Origin: Pseudomonadota bacterium
GTDB lineage: Bacteria; Pseudomonadota; Gammaproteobacteria; UBA5335
Assembly (NCBI GenBank): GCA_034189865.1
Contig: JAXHTV010000025.1
Span: 1 to 36,929, forward strand
Length of the DNA: 36,929 bases
Direction of reading: 5' to 3'
Below, one piece after another: positions 1 through 7,446 of this stretch (the stretch's first letter is position 1; the number at the start of each line of letters is the position of its first letter). Position numbers and translations under genes: made by a program. The notes under the pieces are model-generated. The model was not told where the DNA came from, ran no database searches, and saw only the letters and a list, made by a program, of their open reading frames with translations.

Positions 1-269
1 CCGAAATCGACCTGCCAGATACCGGACCAGTTTTCAGTTACCGAGCCTTCGATGTAGAAACGCATCCGACGGAGGAAAAAATCGTCGGTCGCATCGGCAT
101 CGGGTCCAACTGCAGGATCGAAGTCCTCATACTTGTACTGGGCCTGCAAACGCCCCCCTATTTCCACATACTTGTCGCCGTCTTCATAGACGGTAATACC
201 GGCGTGAGAAATCACCGGTGCGAGCGCCGCCATGCCCAAGACTACGCCCAATTTCTGCGTGGTTTTCAT
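1..269 (-). CDS. Phosphate-selective porin (OprO/OprP type), 5' part only
   Basis: The visible N-terminal 89 residues begin with a short signal peptide (MKTTQKLG followed by a hydrophobic stretch ending near Ser-His-Ala). They continue into beta-barrel sequence of the porin O/P family, with the features YVEIGGRLQAQY, a D-rich loop, and FFLRRMRFYIEG. The rest lies beyond the left edge. A GGAG motif sits about 7 bases before the chosen ATG. The gene lies downstream of phoB-phoR on the same strand, and a four-half-site Pho box array is placed directly in front of it. The expected role is an outer-membrane channel for phosphate or other anions induced by phosphate starvation. Family assignment is from recognised N-terminal pattern; substrate is inferred from context. 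Confidence 0.8.
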   Translation of the reverse strand, partial: MKTTQKLGVVLGMAALAPVISHAGITVYEDGDKYVEIGGRLQAQYKYEDFDPAVGPDADATDDFFLRRMRFYIEGSVTENWSGIWQVDF

Positions 270-380
270 CCATTACTCTCCGTCACGTTCGTGGCCGTTT
301 TACTGACCGGCAGTCACAGTCCAAGTTCATATATGCTTGTTCTCACCGCCACTGCATGCAGTCGACAGCAGACGCGGAGA

Positions 381-386
381 ATCCTA
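381..386 (-). promoter_or_regulatory. Candidate -10 hexamer of the PhoB-dependent porin promoter
   Basis: TAGGAT (4 of 6 matches to TATAAT) lies exactly 10 bases after the last Pho half-site. That is the usual distance where a Pho box replaces the -35 element. The predicted transcript has a leader of about 105 nt before the porin ATG. Confidence 0.5.
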
Positions 387-396
387 GAGACGCCGC

Positions 397-435
397 ATGA
401 CCAAAACATGACACGATTGTTTCAGTTTTATGACA
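397..435 (-). promoter_or_regulatory. Tandem Pho box: four PhoB half-sites at 11-bp period
   Basis: Read on the minus strand, the hexamers TGTCAT, TGAAAC, TGTCAT and GGTCAT start at 435, 424, 413 and 402. Each is exactly 11 bases from the next, with A/T-rich or mixed 5-base spacers. PhoB is known to bind head-to-tail 11-bp repeats of the type CTGTCAT-N4-CTGTCAT, so this is two adjoining Pho boxes. The array points to the porin at 269, about 130 bases downstream. Confidence 0.82.
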
Positions 436-467
436 CTCAGCGCGTGGTTTATTGAATCTAATCGCCA

Positions 468-1799
468 CTAAACAGACGAACGCCTTGGTGCTTGCTCGGC
501 GGTCCCTCGCGACTTAAGCACGATACGACTGGAAGGGAAGTGGCAAGTGAAGGTGCTTCCGACATCGGGCTGACTCTCAATGGTCAAAAGCGCATCGTGT
601 CGTTGCAGACCGTGTTTGACGATGGCCAGACCAAGGCCGGTCCCGCCCTGCTCTCGACCCCGACCACTGTCGACGCGATAGAACCGTTCTGTCAGCCGGG
701 GCAAGTGATGATCAGCGATACCGATCCCGGTATCGGATACCGAAACCACAAGCTCGCCTGCCTCCTCGGCCGAGCGAACGTGGATACTTCCCCCGTCGGG
801 GGTGTACTTGACCGCGTTGGACAAAAGATTGTCGAAAACGCCACGTAACTCGCTTTCAACGCCGCGCAATCCAAGTTCGGGCGCCGCATCCAAGGTGATC
901 TGAAGACGATCTCCTGCCAATGCGCGTGCGTCCTCACACACTTGGCTTAACAGCACCGCCAAATCGACGGGCATCACGTCGCCCGCACCCTCCGATTCAT
1001 CCAGGCGAGAAAGCAGGAGAAGATCCTCCACCAATTGCGTCATACGCCGGACTTGAGCCTGCATTTCCTGCACGGGGCCCTCCCAGTGGCGCATCGGGCC
1101 TTTCACATCCTCTCGAATCACCTCAAGATAACCGGTCAAAACCGTCAGAGGTGTTCGCAACTCGTGGGATGCGTTGGCGACGAAGTCGCGGCGGACCTGA
1201 TCGAGCTGATGAACACGGGTGATGTCCCGGACCAACAGCAGCCGTTGGTCTTCGCCATAGGGCACCAATTGCAGTGACAAAACGACACCCGGGTGTACGG
1301 GTGAGGGAATCGTCACGGGTTCGGAATAATCTCCCGCCGAGAGATACTGGACGAACGCCGGGGCTCTGACCAAATTGACGATGAGTTGATTATTGTCGGC
1401 GGGCGCCTGCAGATCCAACCATCGCTGCGCCGCGGAGTTGAACCACAGGATCCGCAGCTTGGGCGACAACACCACCGCGCCATCGGGCATCGCTTCTGTC
1501 GAACGAACGAACTCTTTGAGAATTCCCGCGAGACGGCGTTTACGCTGCCGACTTCGCCGTTTGATCTGATGGATTTGAAGATGAATATCAGCCCAGACGC
1601 CCCGCCCCTCTGGCGGCACGACGCGCTTCACGCCGCGCAACCAGCGATCCAGACGATAAGCTTGTCGGGCATGAAACGAGAGCAGAAAACCCAGGGCAAT
1701 GACGAGCGACCACGAAAGCTGTCCGGTCAGCAAGCCAATAAAGCTTGCCAGGACTAAAATCGCAGCCAGGCGCCAGGCCTCATAGGCCCAGGGCGACAC
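468..1799 (-). CDS. phoR: PhoR phosphate-regulon sensor histidine kinase
   Basis: The 443-residue protein has two N-terminal membrane helices (about residues 10-25 and 28-43). These are followed by a basic linker, a PAS domain (about 95-195), a HisKA domain with the phospho-accepting His212 in ASHELRTPL, and a HATPase domain. The ATPase shows the N box around Asn324-Asn328, the G1 motif DTGIG (356-360) and GGTGLGLAIVKH (385-396). The absence of a large periplasmic domain, with a cytoplasmic PAS, is the PhoR architecture; PhoR is known to sense phosphate status through the Pst/PhoU complex. The gene starts only 5 bases after phoB, so the two are co-transcribed. No pst or phoU genes occur in the window. 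Confidence 0.93.
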   Translation of the reverse strand: MSPWAYEAWRLAAILVLASFIGLLTGQLSWSLVIALGFLLSFHARQAYRLDRWLRGVKRVVPPEGRGVWADIHLQIHQIKRRSRQRKRRLAGILKEFVRSTEAMPDGAVVLSPKLRILWFNSAAQRWLDLQAPADNNQLIVNLVRAPAFVQYLSAGDYSEPVTIPSPVHPGVVLSLQLVPYGEDQRLLLVRDITRVHQLDQVRRDFVANASHELRTPLTVLTGYLEVIREDVKGPMRHWEGPVQEMQAQVRRMTQLVEDLLLLSRLDESEGAGDVMPVDLAVLLSQVCEDARALAGDRLQITLDAAPELGLRGVESELRGVFDNLLSNAVKYTPDGGSIHVRSAEEAGELVVSVSDTGIGIADHHLPRLTERFYRVDSGRGREQGGTGLGLAIVKHGLQRHDALLTIESQPDVGSTFTCHFPSSRIVLKSRGTAEQAPRRSSV

Positions 1800-1804
1800 G
1801 ACGT

Positions 1805-2500
1805 TTAACCTTGAACGGAGAAACGATATCCGGCGCCACGGACCGTCTGCACCAAATGGGCCACGCCGTGCTGCTCCAACGCCTTACGAAGGCGGCGGAT
1901 ATGGACATCGACCGTCCGTTCTTCCACATAAACGCTTGGCCCCCACACACGATCTAAAAGTTGGCTGCGACTGTAGACACGCTCCGGGTGTCCCATAAAG
2001 AAATGTAGCAAGCGGAACTCGGTCGGGCCAAGATTCACCAATTCGCTATCGACTGTCACGCGGTGCCCCGATGCATCCAGTCGGACACCACCCATCTCGA
2101 GCAGGTCTTCCTCGCTCTCAGGACTCGCCCGGCGTAGTACGGCGTTGATTCGGGCCACCAACTCCCGCGGGGAGAAAGGTTTGGTGATGAAGTCGTCGGC
2201 ACCGGCATTCAGGCCGCGGACTTTGTCGTCCTCCTCCGCACGCGCCGTTAACATAATAATCGGAATTTCGCGGGCGACATGATCCTTGCGCAGGCTGCGG
2301 GCCAAATCCAAGCCACTCATGCCCGGCATCATCCAGTCAAGCAGGACGACGTCGGGCCGGATATCGGCGATCGCTGTTCGGGCCTCGGCGGCATCAGCGG
2401 CCTCCAACACCTGGTACTGCTCACGCTGAAGTGTAAAACTCACCATCTGGCGAACGGATTTTTCATCGTCAACGACCAAAACGGTTTTAGATGCGCTCAT
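1805..2500 (-). CDS. phoB: PhoB phosphate-regulon response regulator
   Basis: This is a 231-residue OmpR/PhoB-family regulator. The receiver domain (about 1-120) has the acidic pair Asp11-Asp12, phospho-acceptor Asp55 (LLDWMMPG), Thr85 and Lys107 (ITKPFSPREL). The C-terminal winged-helix domain (about 130-230) ends with the recognition part VDVHIRRLRKAL and VRGAGYRF. It is the first gene of the phoB-phoR unit. Phosphorylated PhoB is expected to activate the porin promoter at 397-435. The ATG at 2500 is preceded by a weak GAAGAG ribosome-binding motif. Confidence 0.95.
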   Translation of the reverse strand: MSASKTVLVVDDEKSVRQMVSFTLQREQYQVLEAADAAEARTAIADIRPDVVLLDWMMPGMSGLDLARSLRKDHVAREIPIIMLTARAEEDDKVRGLNAGADDFITKPFSPRELVARINAVLRRASPESEEDLLEMGGVRLDASGHRVTVDSELVNLGPTEFRLLHFFMGHPERVYSRSQLLDRVWGPSVYVEERTVDVHIRRLRKALEQHGVAHLVQTVRGAGYRFSVQG

Positions 2501-3027
2501 CGATACTCTTCACAACGAGTTGGATTTTAAGACAGAGGCATTACAACAAACGACTATGACAGTATGGTTAACATCGTGACGAGTAAGTCCCAAAACCACG
2601 CCCCAGCCGACTATCCGCTAAGAGTTATGACCACGTCCTGGCTCGACCATTCACATATTTGCAATATACTACCGGGCTGTCACACGACCAATACCACGCG
2701 TTGACCAGGCTGCACCCGCTCCGATAAGCATGGCCCCCTCCCGCCAGACGATAGGCCAGAGCCGAACCGGGCAAAAAACGTTAGAGACGTCACGCCACAA
2801 AAAGTGGCACAATATACGGCCTTTGCATCCAGCGGTGGGCTGGCTCGACGTTTTTTATTTATTTAACGTATCGATACTCCACAACGCTTAACTTAATAAA
2901 AAGAATGCCGGCACTTTTGTCGTCGGCAAACCGAACGTGTCGCGATGCCGGGTGACCAGGACGCACCTTCACCGTATTGGCAAGCTAGCCAGGAAGCGCA
3001 AGCTTCGCCCTTGGTACAACGACGATC
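2501..3027. other. 527-bp divergent intergenic region between phoB and the PAS sensor
   Basis: No credible gene is seen. It holds the phoB promoter candidate, and a perfect short hairpin GCCAC-AAAAA-GTGGC at 2794-2808. It also contains a second near-copy of the phoB start region (ATCGATACTC..CACAACG, 2870-2886 compared with 2499-2517). The stretch 2848-2900 is A/T-rich and probably carries the promoter of the gene at 3028, but no clear -35/-10 pair stands out. Confidence 0.6.
2524..2529 (-). promoter_or_regulatory. Candidate -10 of the phoBR promoter with a lone Pho half-site upstream
   Basis: TAAAAT (5 of 6) lies 24 bases before the phoB ATG. Further upstream on the same strand, CTGTCAT (2556-2562) matches a single Pho half-site, but no partner half-site at 11-bp phase is convincing. 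Autoregulation of phoB is common in the family; here the sequence support is weak. Confidence 0.3.
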
Positions 3028-4524
3028 ATGGCCAAAACCTCCTCGCCTTTTTATCGTTCGTACCCAACGTTTGCGTTTGGGGTGCTTGCCTTACCGATCA
3101 TCTATGCCGCGCTGGGCGTTACCTGGGTCGTTCTCACCGACCAGTTGCTCCATATCATCATGCCCAACAGTTCGGCCTACCCGATATTGCAAACGGTAAA
3201 AGACAGCTTATTGGTTGTCATCACCGGTTTTCTGATCGGCTGGGTTCTGGCGCGTTTGAGAATCCGCCTGCGGAATGGGGAAAACCGCATTCGCTCGGTG
3301 TTGAACAGCACCAGCGACGGCATGATCGTGCTACGTGACGGACACATTGTTCTTTCCAACCTGGCCTGCTGCCGGCTTCTCGGTTATGAACGGGAAAGCG
3401 AATTGCTGGGCTTGGATGGAAAGCGTTTCTTTGATCCGCAAGCGTGGACAGAAATGCGCGAACACTGTCGGGGCCAAGATTTTGGCTTAGCGTCTTCACG
3501 ACGTAATCACATCGTGGCCAAGGACCGCCAGGGAAATCGATTCCCGGTGAGTGTGGGACTCAGCAAACTGCAGATGGGAAAAAACCGGTACCAAATCCTG
3601 CTGATCTCGCCGCTGGATCAAGCCCACGAACACGCATCGAGTCTGCAATCCGAAAGAGACTTTCTCATGCAGGTGCTGGAAAACCACCCCGACGGCTTGG
3701 TGGCACAAGACGAGAATCGAGAAATACGGTTCATCAACCGAGCCGCCCGCCACCTGCTGGGGCTGCCCTTGAATGCCTGGCCAACGGATCACTTAGTGAA
3801 CAAGCTTGAGATCCCGGCCCCGTCGGACGCCCCGCTTTCGCCAGTTTCGGCCGCCGATATAACGGGTTATTCGAGTGAACAAACGCCCTTGGCGGCAAAA
3901 TCGTTCGAGGTGCGGGATGACGAGCAGCGCACAGTCGCGCAAGCCCTCGCGCTCTCGCCGCTCGATGCCGTCACCGGGCACTCCGCCGGGGATCATCCAG
4001 CCTCAAAAACCCTGCAGGTTTTGCTCGAGTTGCAACGCTTGTCGAAACAAGTGACCGATGTGGAGTCGTTTCTAAAAGATGCCTGCCCGGCGCTGCATCC
4101 GCTGCTCCGTCCACGCCCCTGGATCGCTCTGGCCTTAGTCGATTCAAAAACCCACCAAGGGCAAATGTTCCAACCCAGCGGTACAGAGCGGGACCCCGTG
4201 AGCTGCGTTCCGTTGCGCGTGATAGAGCCCCCCGTGGCAGACGCCGAACATGCGCGGGTGTTCGACATGGATCAGCCCAGTCCATTGGGGCATCCCCCGG
4301 CTATCCGCCATGCCCTCGAAAACGCAGGGATCGATCACTACCTGCAAATTCCGGTTCACGCGTCCAATGGCGTTCTCGGCTTGGTCATTGTCGGGCTTCG
4401 CGACGGCCGGCGACCGTCACCCGAAGTGGAATATGTCTTGGCCGATTTTGCGACCAAAGCCACAGCCGTTTATTCCGCGCCATCAAATGGCGAGACGCCG
4501 ACCGTGCAGCGGGCAGCCCCTTAG
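3028..4524 (+). CDS. Membrane PAS-PAS-GAF-like sensory protein lacking an output domain
   Basis: The 498-residue protein starts with two membrane helices (about 13-38 and 58-80). Their connecting segment contains LTDQLLH and LQTVKD, resembling the N-terminal membrane module often found in PAS-GGDEF/EAL proteins. A PAS domain follows (about 85-195; NSTSDGMIVL and LLGYERESELLG), then a second, shorter PAS (about 213-270; ENHPDGLVAQDENREIRFIN). After a Ser/Pro/Ala-rich linker comes a GAF-like C-terminus (about 330-485). No HisKA, HATPase, GGDEF, EAL or DNA-binding domain is visible, and the gene ends naturally with TAG. The start lacks a good Shine-Dalgarno. It is divergent from phoB and convergent with pepN (10-bp gap). 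Signal and target are unknown. Confidence 0.7.
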   Translation: MAKTSSPFYRSYPTFAFGVLALPIIYAALGVTWVVLTDQLLHIIMPNSSAYPILQTVKDSLLVVITGFLIGWVLARLRIRLRNGENRIRSVLNSTSDGMIVLRDGHIVLSNLACCRLLGYERESELLGLDGKRFFDPQAWTEMREHCRGQDFGLASSRRNHIVAKDRQGNRFPVSVGLSKLQMGKNRYQILLISPLDQAHEHASSLQSERDFLMQVLENHPDGLVAQDENREIRFINRAARHLLGLPLNAWPTDHLVNKLEIPAPSDAPLSPVSAADITGYSSEQTPLAAKSFEVRDDEQRTVAQALALSPLDAVTGHSAGDHPASKTLQVLLELQRLSKQVTDVESFLKDACPALHPLLRPRPWIALALVDSKTHQGQMFQPSGTERDPVSCVPLRVIEPPVADAEHARVFDMDQPSPLGHPPAIRHALENAGIDHYLQIPVHASNGVLGLVIVGLRDGRRPSPEVEYVLADFATKATAVYSAPSNGETPTVQRAAP

Positions 4525-4534
4525 CTCACCTGAG

Positions 4535-7162
4535 TCAATCCGCCAAAGAACGCGTCACCAGATCGGCCACATCCACTGGGAGCGCCGCTTCAGAGCGAAT
4601 GCGCAACAACGCCTCGCGCATCCCATCGTTGTGGGGTGCCGCGAAACCACGCCAATTGACCAGTGCAGTGGTGATTCGAGCGGCCACTTGCGGATTGATG
4701 CCGGACAGCGCGATGACTTGGTCAGCGGTAAATTCGTACCCCCTACCGTCCCGGGCGTGAAAACGGGACGGATTGGCCCGACAAAATGTGCCAATCAACG
4801 CCCTGACTTTATTCGGCAACTTGAGACTGAACGCGGGATGCGCCATCAACGTTCCGATGCGCTCCAGACAATCCGTCCGCCGCGATGCCGCCTGCACTCT
4901 CAACCACTTGTCGACCACCAAATCTTCATCTCGCCAACGATCGTAAAAACGCGACAGCGCAGAATCGGCAGCATCCCCACCCTGCTCGGCCAACAAGGTC
5001 AAAGCGGCCAGTGCGTCGGTCATATTTCGGGCATTGTTGAACTGGTGAACACACGAATCGCGAAACGCATCAGCATCGCTGGCGCCCATCAAGAAGTACA
5101 GGCAGTGGTTCTTCAACGCCCGGGTTCCGGTGGAATCTTCGCTCGCCAGGTCCGAGTAACGGCGAACCAATACGTCGCCGAGGCGATCACCGATATGACG
5201 TCGCAACAGCTGCCGGGCAGCGTCGAGTGCCAATGGGTCAACAATCGGCTGTAGGGCGACGAGGTAATCGAAATCCGGCAATTCCAGCAAGGTTGCCACA
5301 AAGGCCGGATCCCCTGACGGGTCACCCAATACCTGACCGATCGCCTCACATAGGGGCTCGTCCAAGGCGGTCACCGCTTGTGAGACACTGGCGCCCAAAA
5401 TCCACTCCGTGAGCAAACTCTGTCCGGCGTCCCAACGATTGACCGGATCGTCATCGTGCCTAAGCAAGAACAAACGATCCTCCCGACTCGGGATGGTCGC
5501 GACTCGAACGGGGGCCGAGAACCCCCGGAAAAGCGAGGCCACAGGCCGATGAGGGACATTCAGGAATTCTACTGTTTGGATAGACTCCCGCAGTTCAAGC
5601 ACCATCTCCCTGCCCTGCGCCTGCTCGTCGCCCGATCGTTGCAGCGGCACGTGTCGCCCATCCGGCGCAAACAGTGCCAGGCGAACCGGGATATGCAACG
5701 GCTCTGCCTCTACCCGCCCGGGGGTGGAAGACGGCTGCTGTTGAAACTCCAACCGGTATCGACCCGAAGCTTGATCGTACGTCGAACGGATGCTAATCCG
5801 TGGCGTCCCGGCCTGCAGGTACCAACGTCTGAACTGAGCCAAATCCCGACCGTTGGCGTCCGCCAAGGCCGCGAGAAAATCCTCCACCGTGACCGCTTGG
5901 CCGGTGTGCCGCGCAAAATACAAATCCATGCCGCGGCGAAACCCGGAGGCACCGAGCAAGGTATGCAACATGCGAACGACTTCGGCGCCCTTCTCATAAA
6001 CCGTCGGCGTATACAGATTGTTGATCTCCCGATATTCCGCCGGACGAACCGGATGGGCCGTCGGACCGGAATCTTCGGGAAACTGGGATGTTCTCAGATG
6101 CTGAACTTCCCGGATGCGCTGAACGCCGGCAGAATGCATGTCCGCAGAAAACGACTGATCGCGAAATACGGTCAGTCCTTCTTTGAGGCTCAGCTGGAAC
6201 CAGTCCCGGCAGGTGACGCGGTTGCCGGTCCAATTGTGGAAATACTCGTGCGCGACCACTGACTCAATGTGCTCGAAATCCCGGTCGGTCGCGGTATCGG
6301 ACCGCGCCAGCACGTATTGCGCATTGAAGATATTGAGACCCTTATTCTCCATCGCCCCCATATTGAAGGCACTAACCGCAACGACCATGTATAAGTCGAG
6401 GTCGTATTCCAGCCCATAGACATCTTCGTCCCAGCGCATGGCGCGCTTCAAAGAATCGATCGCGTAGCGGCACTTGTCCTGTTCGCCGTGCTCGGCGAAA
6501 AAATGAAGTGTCACCCGGCGCCCCGAACACGTCTCGAATTGATCCTCTACACAGGCCAAATCCGCTGCAACCAAGGCAAACAGGTAGCAGGGCTTGGGGT
6601 AAGGGTCATCCCAGATCACCTCGTGCATGTCGTTTTCCAACGCTCGCCTGGCAACCAAATTACCGTTGGACAACAAGACCGGATAACGCGACTGGGAGCT
6701 CCGAATCGTAGTACGGAAACGGCACATCACATCGGGTCGATCGGGGAAATAGGTGATACGGCGAAAACCTTCCGCCTCACATTGAGTGAAAAGTCCTTTC
6801 TCGGCTGCATACAACCCTTCCAGGCTGTTGTTCTCAAAGGGTCGGATGCGATTAACGATCTCCAACTCGAAAGGTTCATCCCGCGGCGCGGCCAGAGGAA
6901 TCACCAACCGATCTGCTTGCTGATCGTAATCTCCCTCACCCAGCATCCGGTCCGCACAGCGCACCGAAACCAGCGATAACCCCTCCCCCGCAAGAACCAG
7001 AGACGGCGAACCCTCGGCAGCGGGGTTACGGCGCAGCATCATCGTCGATTGCACCGTCACGTACTCATCACCCAACTCAAACAGCAGGTCGCAGCGATCG
7101 ACCCAAAAAGCCGGCGGACAGTAGTCACCCAGTCGGGTCATATCGGGCACAGTCGAACTCAT
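4535..7162 (-). CDS. pepN: Aminopeptidase N (M1 zinc metallopeptidase)
   Basis: The 875-residue length equals E. coli PepN-type enzymes. The substrate-binding GAMEN motif is at 269-273, the zinc motif HEYFH at 305-309, and the third zinc ligand Glu328 lies in KEGLT; all active-site hallmarks are intact. The N-terminal beta domain, thermolysin-like domain and long helical C-terminal domain (ending MREALLRIRSEAALPVDVADLV) are all present. It removes N-terminal residues from peptides in the cytoplasm during protein turnover. The ATG at 7162 has AGGAAG about 10 bases upstream. It is transcribed alone and convergent with the sensor gene. Confidence 0.96.
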   Translation of the reverse strand: MSSTVPDMTRLGDYCPPAFWVDRCDLLFELGDEYVTVQSTMMLRRNPAAEGSPSLVLAGEGLSLVSVRCADRMLGEGDYDQQADRLVIPLAAPRDEPFELEIVNRIRPFENNSLEGLYAAEKGLFTQCEAEGFRRITYFPDRPDVMCRFRTTIRSSQSRYPVLLSNGNLVARRALENDMHEVIWDDPYPKPCYLFALVAADLACVEDQFETCSGRRVTLHFFAEHGEQDKCRYAIDSLKRAMRWDEDVYGLEYDLDLYMVVAVSAFNMGAMENKGLNIFNAQYVLARSDTATDRDFEHIESVVAHEYFHNWTGNRVTCRDWFQLSLKEGLTVFRDQSFSADMHSAGVQRIREVQHLRTSQFPEDSGPTAHPVRPAEYREINNLYTPTVYEKGAEVVRMLHTLLGASGFRRGMDLYFARHTGQAVTVEDFLAALADANGRDLAQFRRWYLQAGTPRISIRSTYDQASGRYRLEFQQQPSSTPGRVEAEPLHIPVRLALFAPDGRHVPLQRSGDEQAQGREMVLELRESIQTVEFLNVPHRPVASLFRGFSAPVRVATIPSREDRLFLLRHDDDPVNRWDAGQSLLTEWILGASVSQAVTALDEPLCEAIGQVLGDPSGDPAFVATLLELPDFDYLVALQPIVDPLALDAARQLLRRHIGDRLGDVLVRRYSDLASEDSTGTRALKNHCLYFLMGASDADAFRDSCVHQFNNARNMTDALAALTLLAEQGGDAADSALSRFYDRWRDEDLVVDKWLRVQAASRRTDCLERIGTLMAHPAFSLKLPNKVRALIGTFCRANPSRFHARDGRGYEFTADQVIALSGINPQVAARITTALVNWRGFAAPHNDGMREALLRIRSEAALPVDVADLVTRSLAD

Positions 7163-7303
7163 GAGAGGATGCTTCCTGAGTGAGGATCCAGACCCGCATA
7201 CCGAGACATCACGGCCAGATGACAGCGACCGACGAACCCGCGTGATCGGATCAATGGAACTCTATGTTGCAAGGGGGGGTCTACATGGATCATCATCTAT
7301 TTT

Positions 7304-7326
7304 AAGCATGCAAGGAATGCAAGCTT
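7304..7326. promoter_or_regulatory. Operator-like inverted repeat upstream of the RND pump operon
   Basis: AAGCATGCA (7304-7312) and TGCAAGCTT (7318-7326) are inverted with one mismatch around a 5-base centre. They lie in an A/T-rich patch in front of the efflux operon. Size and symmetry suit a dimeric repressor, but no regulator gene is adjacent. Confidence 0.3.
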
Positions 7327-7364
7327 TAAGAATTGCGAGAGAAAATTCACCTAGACCACTGGCC

Positions 7365-7393
7365 TTGATGGAAAAACTAGAGCCAGATAGTAT
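7365..7393 (+). promoter_or_regulatory. Candidate sigma70 promoter of the RND operon
   Basis: TTGATG (7365-7370) and TAGTAT (7388-7393) are separated by exactly 17 bases, each matching 4 of 6 consensus positions. The adaptor ATG follows about 54 bases after the -10. Confidence 0.42.
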
Positions 7394-7446
7394 GGTCGGC
7401 CTAATTTCAACCACTCAATAATATCAGCTCACGGAAGAGTACCAAG

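Noticed and set aside
2848-2869. ACGTT...AACGT inverted arms around an A/T-rich core
   Set aside because: Five-base arms with a 12-base T/A spacer are expected by chance in such sequence; no further support.
4250-6262. Long plus-strand open frames (4250-5254 and 5456-6262) across the 3' part of the sensor gene and pepN
   Set aside because: They are shadows in other frames; no family motif, and pepN is intact throughout.
7161-7421. 86-codon plus-strand frame between pepN and the RND operon
   Set aside because: No ribosome site and polar low-complexity N-terminus; it overlaps the promoter-like region of the pump operon.
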